NCBI RefSeq assembly: GCF_001050115.1
Contig: NZ_CP012024.1
Location: 2,336,001 to 2,400,000 of the forward strand
Direction of reading: 5' to 3'
DNA: 64,000 bases
From: Bacillus smithii
GTDB taxonomy: Bacteria; Bacillota; Bacilli; Bacillales; DSM-4216
The notes under the pieces were generated by a model that did not search any database, was not told where the DNA came from, and saw nothing but the letters and a program-made list of their open reading frames with translations. Numbering within the stretch: position 1 is the first letter of the stretch; each line of letters opens with the position of its first letter. Shown here piece by piece: positions 16,797-28,682 of this stretch. The position numbers and the translations under genes were made by a program.

Positions 16797-19156
16797 GTTT
16801 TAGTTTCCTCCTCATGATTTTGAGACAAATAAAAATATTGATTAAACCAATCTCTCAATTGTTCGTAGTTTGAATATAACAGTTCGTTCTCGATTTGATA
16901 TTGCTCCTGTTTTTCGCGATAAGCTTTGGATTCATTTAAATCTCGCTTAGCCGGCGCTTCATTTAATGAAATAAGGCCATCTTCTATTGTAACAAATCCG
17001 AGTTCTAAAAACACTCTGGACATGAACTCAATCGTTTCTTTCGACCATCCCCGGTATTTAGCCAAATCGCCGCTGTATCGTTTTAAATCAAAAGTTTTCT
17101 GTTTGAGAAGAAAAGCATAATACCATTTAAAATGCTCCCTTGTGGGCACTGTACTGAAATAATGCTGCTTTTCTTGATAAAAATGGGCATAAATTCTGTT
17201 CGGACTCTTATGAGAAAGCAAGATTTCCATATATTCTTTTTTTGGAGGCAAATCCATAAAAACGATATTTCGACCGGAAATATCGAGATTAGCGGCTGTT
17301 TCCAAATTAGAAACGACGACAAGATCTTTTTCAAGAGGTTGAAGTCGAAGCCGGGCTATCGTGTCTTCATGAAAGACAATCAAAATCCTGTCATCCGGAA
17401 CAAGATCCATCCACTTATCGAGTTGCCGCATTCCCCTGACATCGAACAGCTGCCATTCCTTTACTTGAATATCCTGCAGGACGATCTGCGGCTTTTTGAT
17501 ATGATTCCATTCGTTGATGCCAAGTTCTCCGATAACCGAAACCTTCGATTGAGGAGCTATGTGATCAGCCATTTCTCCCATGCCGAAACCGATAGCGTCC
17601 AAAGAGGCGTCACCACTGGCGAGCTGCATTTTCAAATGAGATTGATCTGCACCGATTTTCCGCATGTTGCGAAAAGCCAGATCCCCCAGTAAAAACGTTG
17701 GCTTCGGATTTTCCGTACCAAAAGGGGCAAGCAGCTGAAGTTCTTCAATCATCGACAGCTCGGCATCCTCCAAGTTTATGGCCATATCCACTTCCGTTTG
17801 TGGTATAAAATCTTCCTCATTCAGCTGTTCTCGAGCCAATTCGATCATTCGGCTGCGCAATCGATCTACGTCTTCGATTTTCATCGTCATTCCTGCTGCC
17901 ATCGTATGTCCGCCAAAATGGGGCAATAGATCGCGGCACTCCGATAAGCTATCAAACAAGTTAAATCCTTGAATGCTGCGGGCAGATCCTTTTGCAAGCC
18001 CGCTTTCCCGATCAAAGCTTAAAATAATAACGGGTCGATAGTATTTTTCAACAAGCCGAGAAGCAGCAATCCCGATAACGCCGGGATTCCAACCTTCTTT
18101 CCCGATCACAAGGACGGGATTCCGGTCTGGCGGATAGGAAGTTTCAACGATTTCCACTGCTTCTTTCGTCATCTCATTTACCATTTGCTGCCGATCTGCA
18201 TTCATCCGATTAATCTCTTCTGCAATGGAAAGAGCCGTTTCTTGATCTTCCGCAAGAAGCAAGTCAACGGCGGGATAAGCAGAATCCAATCTTCCGGCGG
18301 CATTCAGTCTAGGGGCTATCATATAACCAATAGTATCTTCATTGATCTCTTCTAAGGATACGCCGTTTAATCGACAAATCGCTTGAATGCCCAAACGACT
18401 TGTCTGCTGCAGTTTTTTTAAGCCTGCTTTTACAAGAGAACGGTTTTCTCCCAAAAGCGGCACTAAATCAGCAACTGTCCCGATGGCGGCTAAATCTAAT
18501 AGATTCTCCGGCAGCTCGCCATATAAAGCGTGTGCCGTCTTGAATGCCACTCCTACACCTGCCAAATAAGGAAACGGATAATTTCCTTCCGGATGCTTGG
18601 GATGAATAACGGCAAATGCTTCGGGAATGACAGGACCAGGTTCATGATGGTCCGTTATAATGACATCCATACCCAATTCCTTTGCCAGAGCCACTTCTTT
18701 CACAGCCGCTATCCCCGTATCTACGGTAATGATCAAATGAATATCGCGCGATTTTGCCAATCGAAAAGCATTTTCATTAGGTCCGTATCCTTCGGTAAAT
18801 CGATTCGGTATGTAATAATCAACATTCGCTCCTAAATCTTGTAGAGCGGTAACCATAACCGATGTACTTGTCACACCATCGGCGTCATAATCTCCATATA
18901 CCAAAATGTTTTCTTCGTTTTTAATGGCCTCTTTTATGCGACGAACTGCCTTATCCATATCTTTTAAGAGAAATGGATCATGAAAGCTTTCTCCTTTATC
19001 AAATAAAAAACACCGTGCCGATTCTACCTCGGTAATACCACGGTTCACTAACAGTTCGGCCAAAAGAGGGCTGATAGCCAGTTCATTTGACAATGTTCGA
19101 ACAGTCTCATCCGAGAGATGTTTCCGAACAATCCATCGGGTTTTTGGTTTTAACAT
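16787..19156 (-). CDS. recJ: Single-stranded-DNA-specific exonuclease RecJ
   Basis: A 789-residue DHH-family 5'-3' exonuclease working in recombination and mismatch repair. Metal-binding motifs are [11 protein letters not shown] (Asp89, Asp91, Asp93) and ITDHHEPG (DHH at 169-171); the DHHA1 domain with GGHTMAAGM lies near 420, followed by the OB domain. The last 200 residues form the extra C-terminal domain typical of Firmicutes RecJ, which makes it longer than the E. coli enzyme. The ATG at 19154-19156 follows GAGGGGTGA; an in-frame TTG five codons earlier lies within that site. Confidence 0.95.
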   Translation of the reverse strand: MLKPKTRWIVRKHLSDETVRTLSNELAISPLLAELLVNRGITEVESARCFLFDKGESFHDPFLLKDMDKAVRRIKEAIKNEENILVYGDYDADGVTSTSVMVTALQDLGANVDYYIPNRFTEGYGPNENAFRLAKSRDIHLIITVDTGIAAVKEVALAKELGMDVIITDHHEPGPVIPEAFAVIHPKHPEGNYPFPYLAGVGVAFKTAHALYGELPENLLDLAAIGTVADLVPLLGENRSLVKAGLKKLQQTSRLGIQAICRLNGVSLEEINEDTIGYMIAPRLNAAGRLDSAYPAVDLLLAEDQETALSIAEEINRMNADRQQMVNEMTKEAVEIVETSYPPDRNPVLVIGKEGWNPGVIGIAASRLVEKYYRPVIILSFDRESGLAKGSARSIQGFNLFDSLSECRDLLPHFGGHTMAAGMTMKIEDVDRLRSRMIELAREQLNEEDFIPQTEVDMAINLEDAELSMIEELQLLAPFGTENPKPTFLLGDLAFRNMRKIGADQSHLKMQLASGDASLDAIGFGMGEMADHIAPQSKVSVIGELGINEWNHIKKPQIVLQDIQVKEWQLFDVRGMRQLDKWMDLVPDDRILIVFHEDTIARLRLQPLEKDLVVVSNLETAANLDISGRNIVFMDLPPKKEYMEILLSHKSPNRIYAHFYQEKQHYFSTVPTREHFKWYYAFLLKQKTFDLKRYSGDLAKYRGWSKETIEFMSRVFLELGFVTIEDGLISLNEAPAKRDLNESKAYREKQEQYQIENELLYSNYEQLRDWFNQYFYLSQNHEEETKTWI

Positions 19157-19241
19157 ACGTTCACCCCTCAACTCATCCTATTATACAAAACTCATATTCT
19201 GCTTTCAATGACGGATTCACCCCCCACAGTTCGATGCCATG

Positions 19242-19275
19242 AAAAAAGCCGCAGGATGATCCTGCAGCTTTTAAA
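19242..19275 (-). terminator. secDF terminator
   Basis: GCAGGAT and ATCCTGC, extended by GC/GC and A/T arms, form a strong stem followed by TTTTTTC on the minus strand. It lies 20 bases after secDF and before the recJ start at 19156. Confidence 0.8.
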
Positions 19276-19293
19276 AGATGTTATTTATTTCAT

Positions 19294-21558
19294 TTATACT
19301 TGCGGTTCGTCGCTCCATTTGCGTTTTTCTTTATACGTTTTTAAGGAACCTTTCTTCTTCAATTCTCTTTTTTTCATCACCAACCATAATTGAGCGGCAA
19401 TAAACAAGGAAGAGTAGGTTCCGAAAATCAATCCGATGAAAAGAGCAATGGAGAAATTGCGAATCGATTCGCTTCCGAAAAGAAGCAGCGCCACAACAGT
19501 AATCAACACGGTTAAAACCGTATTCACCGAACGGGTCAACGTTTGCCGCAAGCTGCGGTTTACAATATCAGCCAATTCATCATACGATTTAATGCGGCGG
19601 CGTTTTTTCAGATTTTCCCTAATCCGGTCAAACGTGACGATCGTATCATTTAAGGAATAACCGACGATTGTCAACACGGCGGCGACAAATGTAAGATCTA
19701 CTTCCAGTCTCGTTAAACTAAAGACGGATACAATCACAAATACGTCATGCAGCAAGGCCGCAATGGAAGAAATCCCCATGTAAATTTCGAAGCGAAATGC
19801 AAGATAGATAACGATCCCTATGGAAGCGATGATCAAAGCGTAAATCGCATTTTTCACCAGCTCTTTTCCGACAATAGGAGATACGCTGCTCACATTCGGC
19901 TCGTTTCCAAACTTCTTGTGGAAATGTTCTTTTACTTGGGCAATTTCTTTTTTGGTCAACGCTTCTTTAAATCTTGCTGTCCCGATATTTTTCTTATCGC
20001 CGGATATCAAAATTCGATCTGCTTTCAGATGGACAGCCTTCAGCTCATTCGCTACTTTTTCCTCCGTCAATGGCTGATTCGCCATAATTTCCAATCTCGT
20101 TCCACTCGTAAAATCAATACCCAAGTTCAACCTGTAGATTCCCAACACGATCATACCGGCAATGATCAAAATCAATGAAAAAGCAAAAAACTTGCGGTGA
20201 TGCTTGACAAAATCAAAACGGTCAAATTTCGTACTCAAATCTAATGTATCTACGTTTTCTTTTATATCGTGGATATCTTTTTTGCGAACTCCAAACCATC
20301 CTGGACGGTTCTTGACCAGTCCGCTTTGAACAATTAATCCAAGCAAAACTCTCGATAACCAGACAGCGGTGATAAAGCTGACGATGATGCTGACAATTAA
20401 ACTGGTCGCAAAACCTTTGACAGAGCTTGTCCCGAAGAAAAAGAGAACGGTAGCCGCCAAAAGAGTCGTAATATTGGCGTCAATTATGGTCAATAAAGAG
20501 TTTTTATTACCGGCTTGAAAGGCAGACCGAATGCTTTTTCCAACCCTTATCTCTTCCTTCACCCGTTCAGCCGAGATGATGTTGGCATCGACCGCCATTC
20601 CAACCCCAAGGATCAAAGCCGCTATTCCCGGAAGGGTCAACACGGCGTGCATCCAATCGAATATCAAAAGTACTAAATAAATATAGATGGAAAGGGCAAT
20701 CACAGCGATGATACCCGGCAACCGATAGTAAAAAATCATAAATAAGTAAACGATCGCAATCCCGATGATTCCGGCAAGAACGGTATCATGCAACGCTTGT
20801 TCACCGAATTGGGCGCCGACCGATGTCGAGTAAACTTCTTTCAGCTTCACCGGCAATGCGCCAGCATTTAACAAAGAAGCAAGGTTTTGGGCTTCTTTGG
20901 TGGTGAAGTTGCCCTCGATCGTCACTTGATCCGTGTCTAATACTTCGTTTACGTTAGGCGCGGATATAAATTTCGGATGTTTTTTCTGAATTTCTTTTTT
21001 AAAGGAATCTTTTCCTTCTTCAAAATCAAGCCAAATGACAAGCTGGTTATTGGGAGCCATGCTTACAATTTTTTGAGTGACCTTTTTAAATTTATTCCGG
21101 TCCTTTAATTTAAGCACAACGTTCGGCTTGCCATCCTGCGAAAATGATTGCTTCGCTCCTCCGGAGACAAGATCCGAACCATCAAGCATCACATGGTCAT
21201 TGACATCGCGAAACGTCAAGTTAGCTTGAGTCGATAACATTTCACGAGCCTGATTTTGATCCTCCACCCCTGCCAGCTGGACGCGGATGCGATGACCATT
21301 CTCAATTTGAATACTCGGTTCGCTTACCCCGAGAACATTAATCCGCTTATCAAGGGCTTCGGCTGTATCCGCTACTACTTTATCCGTAATTTTTTGTCCT
21401 TTTTTCGCTGGTTCGACTTTGTACAGAACTTCAAAACCGCCCTGCAAATCAAGGCCCAGCCTGATATGATTCAAAATATTTTTAGTTGTTGCCCCCGCCA
21501 AGCTTCCGATTAGAATCACAATCAAAAAAAAGGCAACAATACGGCTCCGCTTTACCAT
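19294..21558 (-). CDS. secDF: Protein translocase subunits SecD and SecF, fused
   Basis: A 754-residue membrane protein with 12 predicted transmembrane helices that uses the proton gradient to help Sec-dependent export. The SecD half has GLDLQGGFEV near residue 40, a large extracellular domain, and GVGMAVDANI near 330. The SecF half starts near 440 and has GIDFTSGTRLEI and GYSLNDTIVTFDRIREN. SecD and SecF are separate in many bacteria but fused in Bacillus; the single frame here is the normal state. The ATG at 21556-21558 lies 11 bases after AAGGAGG, slightly far. Confidence 0.95.
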   Translation of the reverse strand: MVKRSRIVAFFLIVILIGSLAGATTKNILNHIRLGLDLQGGFEVLYKVEPAKKGQKITDKVVADTAEALDKRINVLGVSEPSIQIENGHRIRVQLAGVEDQNQAREMLSTQANLTFRDVNDHVMLDGSDLVSGGAKQSFSQDGKPNVVLKLKDRNKFKKVTQKIVSMAPNNQLVIWLDFEEGKDSFKKEIQKKHPKFISAPNVNEVLDTDQVTIEGNFTTKEAQNLASLLNAGALPVKLKEVYSTSVGAQFGEQALHDTVLAGIIGIAIVYLFMIFYYRLPGIIAVIALSIYIYLVLLIFDWMHAVLTLPGIAALILGVGMAVDANIISAERVKEEIRVGKSIRSAFQAGNKNSLLTIIDANITTLLAATVLFFFGTSSVKGFATSLIVSIIVSFITAVWLSRVLLGLIVQSGLVKNRPGWFGVRKKDIHDIKENVDTLDLSTKFDRFDFVKHHRKFFAFSLILIIAGMIVLGIYRLNLGIDFTSGTRLEIMANQPLTEEKVANELKAVHLKADRILISGDKKNIGTARFKEALTKKEIAQVKEHFHKKFGNEPNVSSVSPIVGKELVKNAIYALIIASIGIVIYLAFRFEIYMGISSIAALLHDVFVIVSVFSLTRLEVDLTFVAAVLTIVGYSLNDTIVTFDRIRENLKKRRRIKSYDELADIVNRSLRQTLTRSVNTVLTVLITVVALLLFGSESIRNFSIALFIGLIFGTYSSLFIAAQLWLVMKKRELKKKGSLKTYKEKRKWSDEPQV

Positions 21559-21594
21559 TCCAATTAAAGCCTCCTTAAATATGTACTGCAAAGA

Positions 21595-21628
21595 TACAAA
21601 AAAATTCTGGCGAATAAGGCACCAGAAT
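21595..21628 (-). terminator. comN terminator
   Basis: ATTCTGG (21604-21610) pairs with CCAGAAT (21622-21628) and is followed by seven Ts on the minus strand, between comN and secDF. Confidence 0.75.
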
Positions 21629-21675
21629 CGCTCAACGTATTTATTATGAAGCAGAAAAAAGAAGCTGTCAATTTA

Positions 21676-21993
21676 TCATCGTTCTTTTTGTGGATGAAAA
21701 AGGTATTGGATTTCTTCTCGATTTTGATCTGTCAACAAAGGAGAGGAACGATACGCTTCCACCGTTGCATAATTCATAAAATCTCCAGGTTTCAGTGCAA
21801 TAATATCGCTTACTAATTGATAGATCCGAACATCTTGTTGGGCATTCTTCCATTTTTTCTTGATGAAATAATTCCATAATGAATCCAGTTGAACCGACTC
21901 ATAGCCTAACAGCCGAAATTCTTCCACCTTGCTGACAAGAGCTGGTGTTAATCGATGATAAAACCGCTGATATGGGTGATGATTTTTTTTCAT
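21676..21993 (-). CDS. comN: Post-transcriptional regulator ComN (YrzD)
   Basis: A 105-residue protein. In B. subtilis ComN promotes accumulation of comE mRNA and localises to poles and septa. The segment LVSKVEEFRLLGYESVQLDSLW near residues 17-38 and the IIALKPGDFMNYATVEAYRS ending fit the ComN family, and the place between spoVB and secDF is conserved. The ATG at 21991-21993 is best placed behind AAGGCGGG; an ATG two codons earlier is also possible. A long in-frame extension upstream overlaps the divergent spoVB and is not credible. Confidence 0.8.
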   Translation of the reverse strand: MKKNHHPYQRFYHRLTPALVSKVEEFRLLGYESVQLDSLWNYFIKKKWKNAQQDVRIYQLVSDIIALKPGDFMNYATVEAYRSSPLLTDQNREEIQYLFHPQKER

Positions 21994-22102
21994 TTTCATC
22001 CCGCCTTTTCCGATAAATGAACATCTTGTCATGCTTTGTCCATTTGTTTGCATATATATCATTGTAAAAGATAACGGTACAGTTGAGAAGGCAGGGAGGA
22101 AA

Positions 22103-23647
22103 ATGTCGAAGTTTCTTAGAGGAACACTCATATTATTAATAGCGACCTTTGTGACCAGAATCTTAGGGTTTATCAATAGAATTGTGATCGCTCGGTCCAT
22201 CGGCGAAGAGGGAGTCGGATTATACATGATGGCCTACCCAACTTTTATACTAGCGGTTACATTGACGCAAATGGGGCTTCCTGTGGCTATCTCCAAAAGT
22301 GTGGCGGAAGCTGAAGCAAGAGGCGATTTTCGGAGGATCAAGAAAATCCTTGTCGTCTCACTTGGAGTCACGATTTCTCTCTCGCTCGTCTTTACACCGG
22401 GATTGCTGTTATGTGCGCCTTTTATCTCCAAAACTTTGTTTACAGATGAACGGACTTTCTATCCGCTTCTGGCCATCGCTCCCGTTATCCCTGTCGTTGC
22501 CGTCTCCTCGGTTTTAAGGGGCTATTTTCAAGGTAGGCAAAATATGAAACCATCCGCAATATCACAAGTATTGGAGCAGGCGATTAGGATCGCTCTCATC
22601 GCCGTTATGACAAAAGCCTTCCTACCATACGGCGTTGAGTTTGCGGCCGCAGGAGCGATGATCGCCTCCGTGCTCGGCGAACTTGGATCCCTGTTATATC
22701 TGTTTACCATGTTTAAAATGAAAAAGAGATTCCGCGTGCGAAACCATTTTTTGAAAACCATTTTTTCAGGGGGAGATGTTTTTAAAGAATTAATGATTGT
22801 GGGTATTCCGACGATGGGCAGTAGACTGATCGGCTCCTTGTCGTGGTTTTTAGAACCGATTGTCGTTTCCCGCAGTCTGGCCATCGCTGGAATCGCCTCC
22901 GGTGTGGCCACGCAGCAATACGGGATGTTAACGGGCTTTGCGTTGCCGCTATTACTGCTGCCTTCTTTTATTACCACTTCTTTATCTACTTCATTAGTAC
23001 CGGCGATCAGCGAGGCCAATGCCCATAAAAACTATCGGCTTTTGGAATACCAAGTTCAAGAAGCTTTGCGATTTTGTCTAGTCACCGGAGGACTGGCTGT
23101 CATTATTCTTTATTTGTATGCCGAACCATTGATGCAGCTAATGTATGGATCAAATAAAGGGGCAGTGTTTATTCAATTGATGGCTCCTTTCTTTCTTTTC
23201 CAGTATTATCAAGGACCTCTTCAGGCGGTTCTGCAGGCGCTGAATCTTGCGGATGCAGCGATGATCAACAGCTTTATCGGCTCTTTTGTAAAATTGGCCG
23301 TTATTTTCGTACTCGCCTCCCAGCCTTCATTCGGCATTTACGGAGCGGCACTTGGGATTGTGACGGGAACCATGTTAGTGACGTTGCTTCATCTAATGAC
23401 AGCCGTTAAAAAATTATCTTTAACGATTTATGTAAGAGATTATCTTCATTTTATATTTGTCGTCGTGGTTGTCATTATATTCTCCAAACTGGCAGATCAA
23501 TATGTACTCACCATGGAAAGTCCATTCATTCGTTTTTTGGCGGGAGCCACTTTCACTTCCGTCCTTTACATCATCATTTCCGGTGCAGCTGGCCTTATTA
23601 AAAAAAGAGATTTGCTGAAAATTCCCATTATAAAAAAATGGATATAA
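22103..23647 (+). CDS. spoVB: Stage V sporulation protein B (MurJ/Wzx-like flippase)
   Basis: A 514-residue polytopic protein of the MOP superfamily with about 14 membrane segments. SpoVB is needed for spore cortex synthesis and is thought to move lipid-linked cortex precursors. Start MSKFLRGTLILLIATFVTRI is typical, as are RIVIARSIGEEGVGLYMMAYP and the QGRQNMKPSAISQVLEQ loop near 155. The ATG at 22103 follows GGGAGGAAA; an upstream ATG at 22031 is in frame but lies toward the divergent comN start and lacks a site. Confidence 0.93.
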   Translation: MSKFLRGTLILLIATFVTRILGFINRIVIARSIGEEGVGLYMMAYPTFILAVTLTQMGLPVAISKSVAEAEARGDFRRIKKILVVSLGVTISLSLVFTPGLLLCAPFISKTLFTDERTFYPLLAIAPVIPVVAVSSVLRGYFQGRQNMKPSAISQVLEQAIRIALIAVMTKAFLPYGVEFAAAGAMIASVLGELGSLLYLFTMFKMKKRFRVRNHFLKTIFSGGDVFKELMIVGIPTMGSRLIGSLSWFLEPIVVSRSLAIAGIASGVATQQYGMLTGFALPLLLLPSFITTSLSTSLVPAISEANAHKNYRLLEYQVQEALRFCLVTGGLAVIILYLYAEPLMQLMYGSNKGAVFIQLMAPFFLFQYYQGPLQAVLQALNLADAAMINSFIGSFVKLAVIFVLASQPSFGIYGAALGIVTGTMLVTLLHLMTAVKKLSLTIYVRDYLHFIFVVVVVIIFSKLADQYVLTMESPFIRFLAGATFTSVLYIIISGAAGLIKKRDLLKIPIIKKWI

Positions 23648-24101
23648 TTTCACTCAAACTGGCTTTCATGCAAAAATGATGAACGAAGCAAGGTTCCATT
23701 CGGTTCACTTAAAAAGAGGGAAATCAGTCCTTTTCAACCTTGCTCTTCCTTCTTCATAAAGGCCATGCTTAAGAAAAACCGCAAATTGTCCGCCTAACGA
23801 TGAAAACAAAGCCGTTTGACTCAATTTCTTCGCTCTTGTCCATTGGCTAAGATTGTTGACTCTCTTCATCGGTTCTTAGCGGAGAGGCTTTCTTATCAAG
23901 ATAAAATGGATTGTCCAGGAATTCACCAAACTCCCTCTTCTTGTCGCTCACCTTTTTTAGTATGTGTGAATAATGGTCAAAGAATGACGGAATAAGTCGG
24001 GAACTTGGCTTCTATTAACTTTTGCTTCTAACCTAACAATGAAGCGCATATGCTTGTACTGGGAAAAATTGAAATTTTCAGGCGGGAGGAGAAGCCATTT
24101 T
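23648..24101. other. Gap between spoVB and the TIGR04086-type gene
   Basis: No gene is evident in these 454 bases. GCAAGGTT (from 23687) and AACCTTGC are a distant inverted pair of arms about 40 bases apart, with a T-rich follow-up, that could stop spoVB transcription. I see no riboswitch pattern. Confidence 0.4.
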
Positions 24102-24485
24102 ATGCAAAGGCAAATTAGTGCAGTGTTATACGGAGTCATCGCGATCCTGATCATGGCCATAGCCAGCAGCCTTATTTTTGCTACGATTTTACGGTTATCG
24201 CAATTAACGGAACATTCCATTCAATTATTGGTCACCATTATATCTTTTTTCAGTTTATTTATCGGGGGGTACATCACGGGGGGAAAAGGGAAAGAAAAAG
24301 GACTGCTTCTCGGAGCATTTACAGGAATCATTTATAGTTCCATTATTTTTCTATATCAGTTTCTCGGATACGACTCCATCTTTTCTTTAAAGCAACTCAT
24401 CTTCCATCTTTGCTATATCGCCACCGCCATGCTAGGAAGCGTATTGGGCGTCAATCTTTCCGGCGGGAAAACGAAAGAGTCTTAG
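24102..24485 (+). CDS. TIGR04086-family membrane protein (YrzE-like)
   Basis: A 127-residue protein with four hydrophobic segments and a GGYITGGKGKEKGLLLGAFTG motif near residues 55-75, as in the Bacillus YrzE/TIGR04086 group. Function is unknown; conservation in spore formers and its place beside spoVB and yajC are as in B. subtilis. GGAGGAG precedes the ATG at 24102 by ten bases. It converges with yajC and they share a terminator. Confidence 0.8.
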   Translation: MQRQISAVLYGVIAILIMAIASSLIFATILRLSQLTEHSIQLLVTIISFFSLFIGGYITGGKGKEKGLLLGAFTGIIYSSIIFLYQFLGYDSIFSLKQLIFHLCYIATAMLGSVLGVNLSGGKTKES

Positions 24486-24524
24486 CAAGTTTCTGACCTC
24501 TGTTTTGCGCTTTAATCTATCCAT

Positions 24525-24566
24525 AAAAAAGAAGCAATTCGAATGACCAAATTGCTTCTTTTTTTA
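24525..24566. terminator. Bidirectional terminator between the YrzE-like gene and yajC
   Basis: AAAAAAGAAGCAATT pairs with AATTGCTTCTTTTTT around a short loop, with T-runs on both strands. Confidence 0.85.
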
Positions 24567-24875
24567 TTACGAGTTTGTTGAAGACGAGTTCGTCGAAGAA
24601 CTTTTGGCTTTTTCAATCACATCACGAACCGCTGACCGGTCGTATGTCAAACGGCTGCCATCTCCGCATCGAATGACAATCGTATTTTCATCCAGCGAAT
24701 CGACGATGCCATGAAGACCGCCAATCGTAACGATCTTATCTCCTTTTTCCAAGCTGTTCTGCATATTCATGACTTGCTTTTGCCGTTTTTGCTGAGGACG
24801 GATAAGCAAGAAGTAAAACAGAACGAACATGATAATTAAAGGCAAAAATGTTCCTAAACTACCCAATCCATTCAC
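24567..24875 (-). CDS. yajC: Preprotein translocase subunit YajC
   Basis: A 102-residue single-span protein (helix about 8-26) with the family signature FYFLLIRPQQKRQKQ and the small beta domain GDKIVTIGGLHGIV. It associates with SecDF in the Sec machinery. The tail is rich in Ser/Thr/Asn (SSSTNSSSTNS). It corresponds to B. subtilis yrbF and follows tgt. Confidence 0.93.
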   Translation of the reverse strand: MNGLGSLGTFLPLIIMFVLFYFLLIRPQQKRQKQVMNMQNSLEKGDKIVTIGGLHGIVDSLDENTIVIRCGDGSRLTYDRSAVRDVIEKAKSSSTNSSSTNS

Positions 24876-24930
24876 CCCTTTCTAAGTACAATAAACACTC
24901 AAAGCTTGAGGTTCAAGCTTACGTTCCTTT

Positions 24931-26097
<1,167 letters not shown>

Positions 26098-26120
26098 CTA
26101 ACTTTGTCTGCCAAATCAAT

Positions 26121-27149
26121 TTATTTAATAAACATCGCGTCTCCAAAACTAAAGAAACGATATTTTTCCCGCACGGCGGTTTCATAGGCATTCAGGATGT
26201 TTTCTCTCCCTGCCAAGGCGCTCACAAGCATAATCAGCGTCGATTTAGGAAGATGGAAATTCGTAATCAACCCGTCGATCGCGCGAAATTGAAATCCCGG
26301 ATAAATAAAAATATCCGTCCAACCGCTAGCGGGAACAATTTTTCCGTCGTGATCCCTGGCAATTGTTTCGAGCGTTCGAGTTGAAGTAGTTCCAACACTA
26401 TAAATTTTCCCGCCTTCTCTACGAACTTTTTCAATTAAATCCGCCGTTTCTTTAGACACTTGATAGAACTCGGCATGCATATCATGATCTTCCACCCTAT
26501 CTACCGACACAGGGCGGAACGTTCCAAGACCTACATGCAGAGTAAGAAAAGCCAGATGAACTCCTGCAGATTCAATCTCCTTAAGAAGTTCCTCCGTAAA
26601 ATGAAGTCCAGCTGTCGGTGCGGCAGCCGACCCGCGTTCTTTTGCGTACACGGTTTGATAACGGTCTTGATCTTCAAGCTTTTCTTTTATATAAGGGGGC
26701 AACGGCATTTCTCCAAGCTGATCAAGAATTTCGTAAAAAATGCCGTCATAATGAAATTCGATCACTCTGCCGCCATGATCGAGCTTCCCAACGCACTCCG
26801 CTGTCAATTGACCATCTCCGAAAATGATTTGGCTTCCTTCTTTTAACCTTTTGGCCGGCTTCGCCAACGTTTCCCAGCGATCCCCCTCCAATTGTTTTAA
26901 AAGCAGAATTTCTATATGAGCACCCGTATCCTTCTTTACTCCATACAATCGAGCCGGAAGAACTTTTGAATCATTCAATACTAAACAATCACCGGGATTC
27001 AGATGGTGCAATAAATTTTTGAAAATATCATGCTTGATTTCACCCGTTTCCTTATCCAACACCATCAGCCGGCTTTCTGAACGATTTTTTAAAGGAGTTT
27101 GGGCTATTAATTCTTCTGGTAATTCAAAATCAAAATCTTCTACATTCAT
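26121..27149 (-). CDS. queA: S-adenosylmethionine:tRNA ribosyltransferase-isomerase
   Basis: A 342-residue enzyme that transfers and rearranges the ribosyl group of SAM onto preQ1-tRNA to form epoxyqueuosine. Family stretches [12 protein letters not shown] (start), [24 protein letters not shown] near 166-190, and [15 protein letters not shown] near 295 are intact. It precedes tgt by 50 bases in the same direction, forming a queA-tgt-yajC unit. Confidence 0.96.
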   Translation of the reverse strand: MNVEDFDFELPEELIAQTPLKNRSESRLMVLDKETGEIKHDIFKNLLHHLNPGDCLVLNDSKVLPARLYGVKKDTGAHIEILLLKQLEGDRWETLAKPAKRLKEGSQIIFGDGQLTAECVGKLDHGGRVIEFHYDGIFYEILDQLGEMPLPPYIKEKLEDQDRYQTVYAKERGSAAAPTAGLHFTEELLKEIESAGVHLAFLTLHVGLGTFRPVSVDRVEDHDMHAEFYQVSKETADLIEKVRREGGKIYSVGTTSTRTLETIARDHDGKIVPASGWTDIFIYPGFQFRAIDGLITNFHLPKSTLIMLVSALAGRENILNAYETAVREKYRFFSFGDAMFIK

Positions 27150-27240
27150 TCGATGTCACCTTTTCAATTCAATCTTTTCTAAGCAGAAAAATTCTTGTTT
27201 CTAAACGTTTCCCATCCTATATGCAGGATTGAAGAACATC

Positions 27241-27279
27241 TTTTGCCAAATCGAGGCAGGCCGCCTGCGATTGGCAAAA
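27241..27279. repeat. Long imperfect inverted repeat upstream of queA
   Basis: TTTTGCCAA (27241-27249) pairs with TTGGCAAAA (27271-27279), and the stem continues inward through TCG/CGA and CAGG/CCTG with small bulges. It lies in the 172-base gap between the DUF2905 gene and queA. The T-run after the stem on either strand is short. It may be a terminator for ruvB-DUF2905 or a processing site. Confidence 0.5.
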
Positions 27280-27321
27280 TGATTGGGTATTCCAAACGAC
27301 CATAAGCCTTGAATGAAGATG

Positions 27322-27534
27322 CTACGGCCGGTTAAAACGCGACAAAAAATAGAAGATCGCGGACAACAGGACGCTTAATAGTATGGACGTAGCAATGGGA
27401 AAATAGAAGGTCATATTCCCTTTTTTTATGAGAATATCTCCCGGCAGTCTCCCAATTTTGATAAACTGCATGAGAAAACCGACCAAAAAAACAATGCCTC
27501 CAACAATCATCAATGTTTTTCCTAAACCGCTCAT
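27322..27534 (-). CDS. DUF2905-family small membrane protein
   Basis: A 70-residue protein with two transmembrane segments (about 8-26 and 48-66) around the motif [21 protein letters not shown], which defines the DUF2905 family. Function is unknown. It overlaps ruvB by four bases (ATGA) and is therefore translationally coupled to it; this ruvB neighbour is common in Bacilli. Confidence 0.88.
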   Translation of the reverse strand: MSGLGKTLMIVGGIVFLVGFLMQFIKIGRLPGDILIKKGNMTFYFPIATSILLSVLLSAIFYFLSRFNRP

Positions 27535-28532
27535 TCTTTAGGAACCTCCATTTGAAAGTGGTGATAAACAAGTTCCGTAACCATTCTTCCCCTAGGCGTC
27601 CGTTGTAAAAAACCTATTTGCAGTAAATACGGCTCATATACATCTTCTATTGTACCCGGTTCTTCGCCGATGCTTGCCGCAATTGTATCCAAACCAACAG
27701 GGCCGCCGCGAAATTTTTCAATGATGGTTAAAAGCAGCTTATGGTCAATGTGATCCAGCCCCATTTGATCCACCTGCAGCAACTCAAGCGCCTCAGCGGC
27801 AATATCGTACGTAATCAATCCATTTCCGCGAACTTGTGCATAGTCGCGAACTCGCTTTAGCAGGCGATTCGCTATTCGCGGCGTCCCCCGCGAGCGTCTG
27901 GCGATTTCCATCGCCCCTCTCTCTTCAATTTCCGTATGGAAAATATCGGCGGTCCGCAAAACGATTTCTTTCAACTGCTCTTGATTATAATATTCAAGCC
28001 GGCTTAAGACACCAAATCGATCCCGCAAAGGAGCTGAAAGCGATCCAGCTCTCGTCGTCGCTCCGATAAGCGTAAAAGGAGGTACATCAAGCCGGACAGA
28101 ACGAGAACTTGGACCTTTGCCGATGACGATATCTAAGCAAAAATCTTCCATGGCAGGATAAAGCACCTCTTCAATGGCCCTTGGAAGACGATGAATTTCA
28201 TCAATAAACAAAACATCTCCGGGCTCAAGCGACGTCAAAATAGCCGCCAAATCACCCGGACGCTCAATCGCCGGTCCTGAAGTCGACCGCAGACGGACAC
28301 CCATTTCATTAGCGATTACTTGAGCCAGCGTGGTTTTTCCCAATCCCGGCGGGCCATACAAAAGCACATGATCCAAAGTTTCCTGTCTCATTCGAGCGGC
28401 TTCAATAAAAATTTCCAAATTTCTCTTTACTTTGTCTTGACCAATATACTGCTTCAGCGTTTGCGGGCGCAGACTCGGTTCCATTGCAGCTTCTTTCCAA
28501 TCTGCTTCACCCGACACAATCCTTTCCTCCAC
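27531..28532 (-). CDS. ruvB: Holliday junction branch migration helicase RuvB
   Basis: A 333-residue AAA+ motor of the RuvAB complex. Walker A GPPGLGKT is at residues 60-67, Walker [10 protein letters not shown] near 108-116, sensor 1 [10 protein letters not shown] near 155, the arginine finger in LRDRFGV near 172, and a winged-helix C-terminal domain ends with [16 protein letters not shown]. It follows ruvA in the same direction, 150 bases downstream. Confidence 0.97.
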   Translation of the reverse strand: MEERIVSGEADWKEAAMEPSLRPQTLKQYIGQDKVKRNLEIFIEAARMRQETLDHVLLYGPPGLGKTTLAQVIANEMGVRLRSTSGPAIERPGDLAAILTSLEPGDVLFIDEIHRLPRAIEEVLYPAMEDFCLDIVIGKGPSSRSVRLDVPPFTLIGATTRAGSLSAPLRDRFGVLSRLEYYNQEQLKEIVLRTADIFHTEIEERGAMEIARRSRGTPRIANRLLKRVRDYAQVRGNGLITYDIAAEALELLQVDQMGLDHIDHKLLLTIIEKFRGGPVGLDTIAASIGEEPGTIEDVYEPYLLQIGFLQRTPRGRMVTELVYHHFQMEVPKE

Positions 28533-28682
28533 CGTTCATCTCCTCCCTCCTTATATCCCATATTAACGGGCAATACGTCCCTTCCCCTTCCTTGGGACTG
28601 CAGCACAGAAGACATCCTTTTTAAGGGACGACTGCCTCACATGCTGCCCGATTGCTTCCACTTCACGGCAGGAAATGTCACT

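Noticed and set aside
21994-22227. An N-terminal extension of ComN by 78 residues
   Set aside because: It runs across the divergent spoVB promoter and gene start, and ComN relatives are about 100 residues.
22528-23019. A 163-codon open frame antisense to spoVB
   Set aside because: It is the complement of an intact, well-recognised gene and has no independent start signal.
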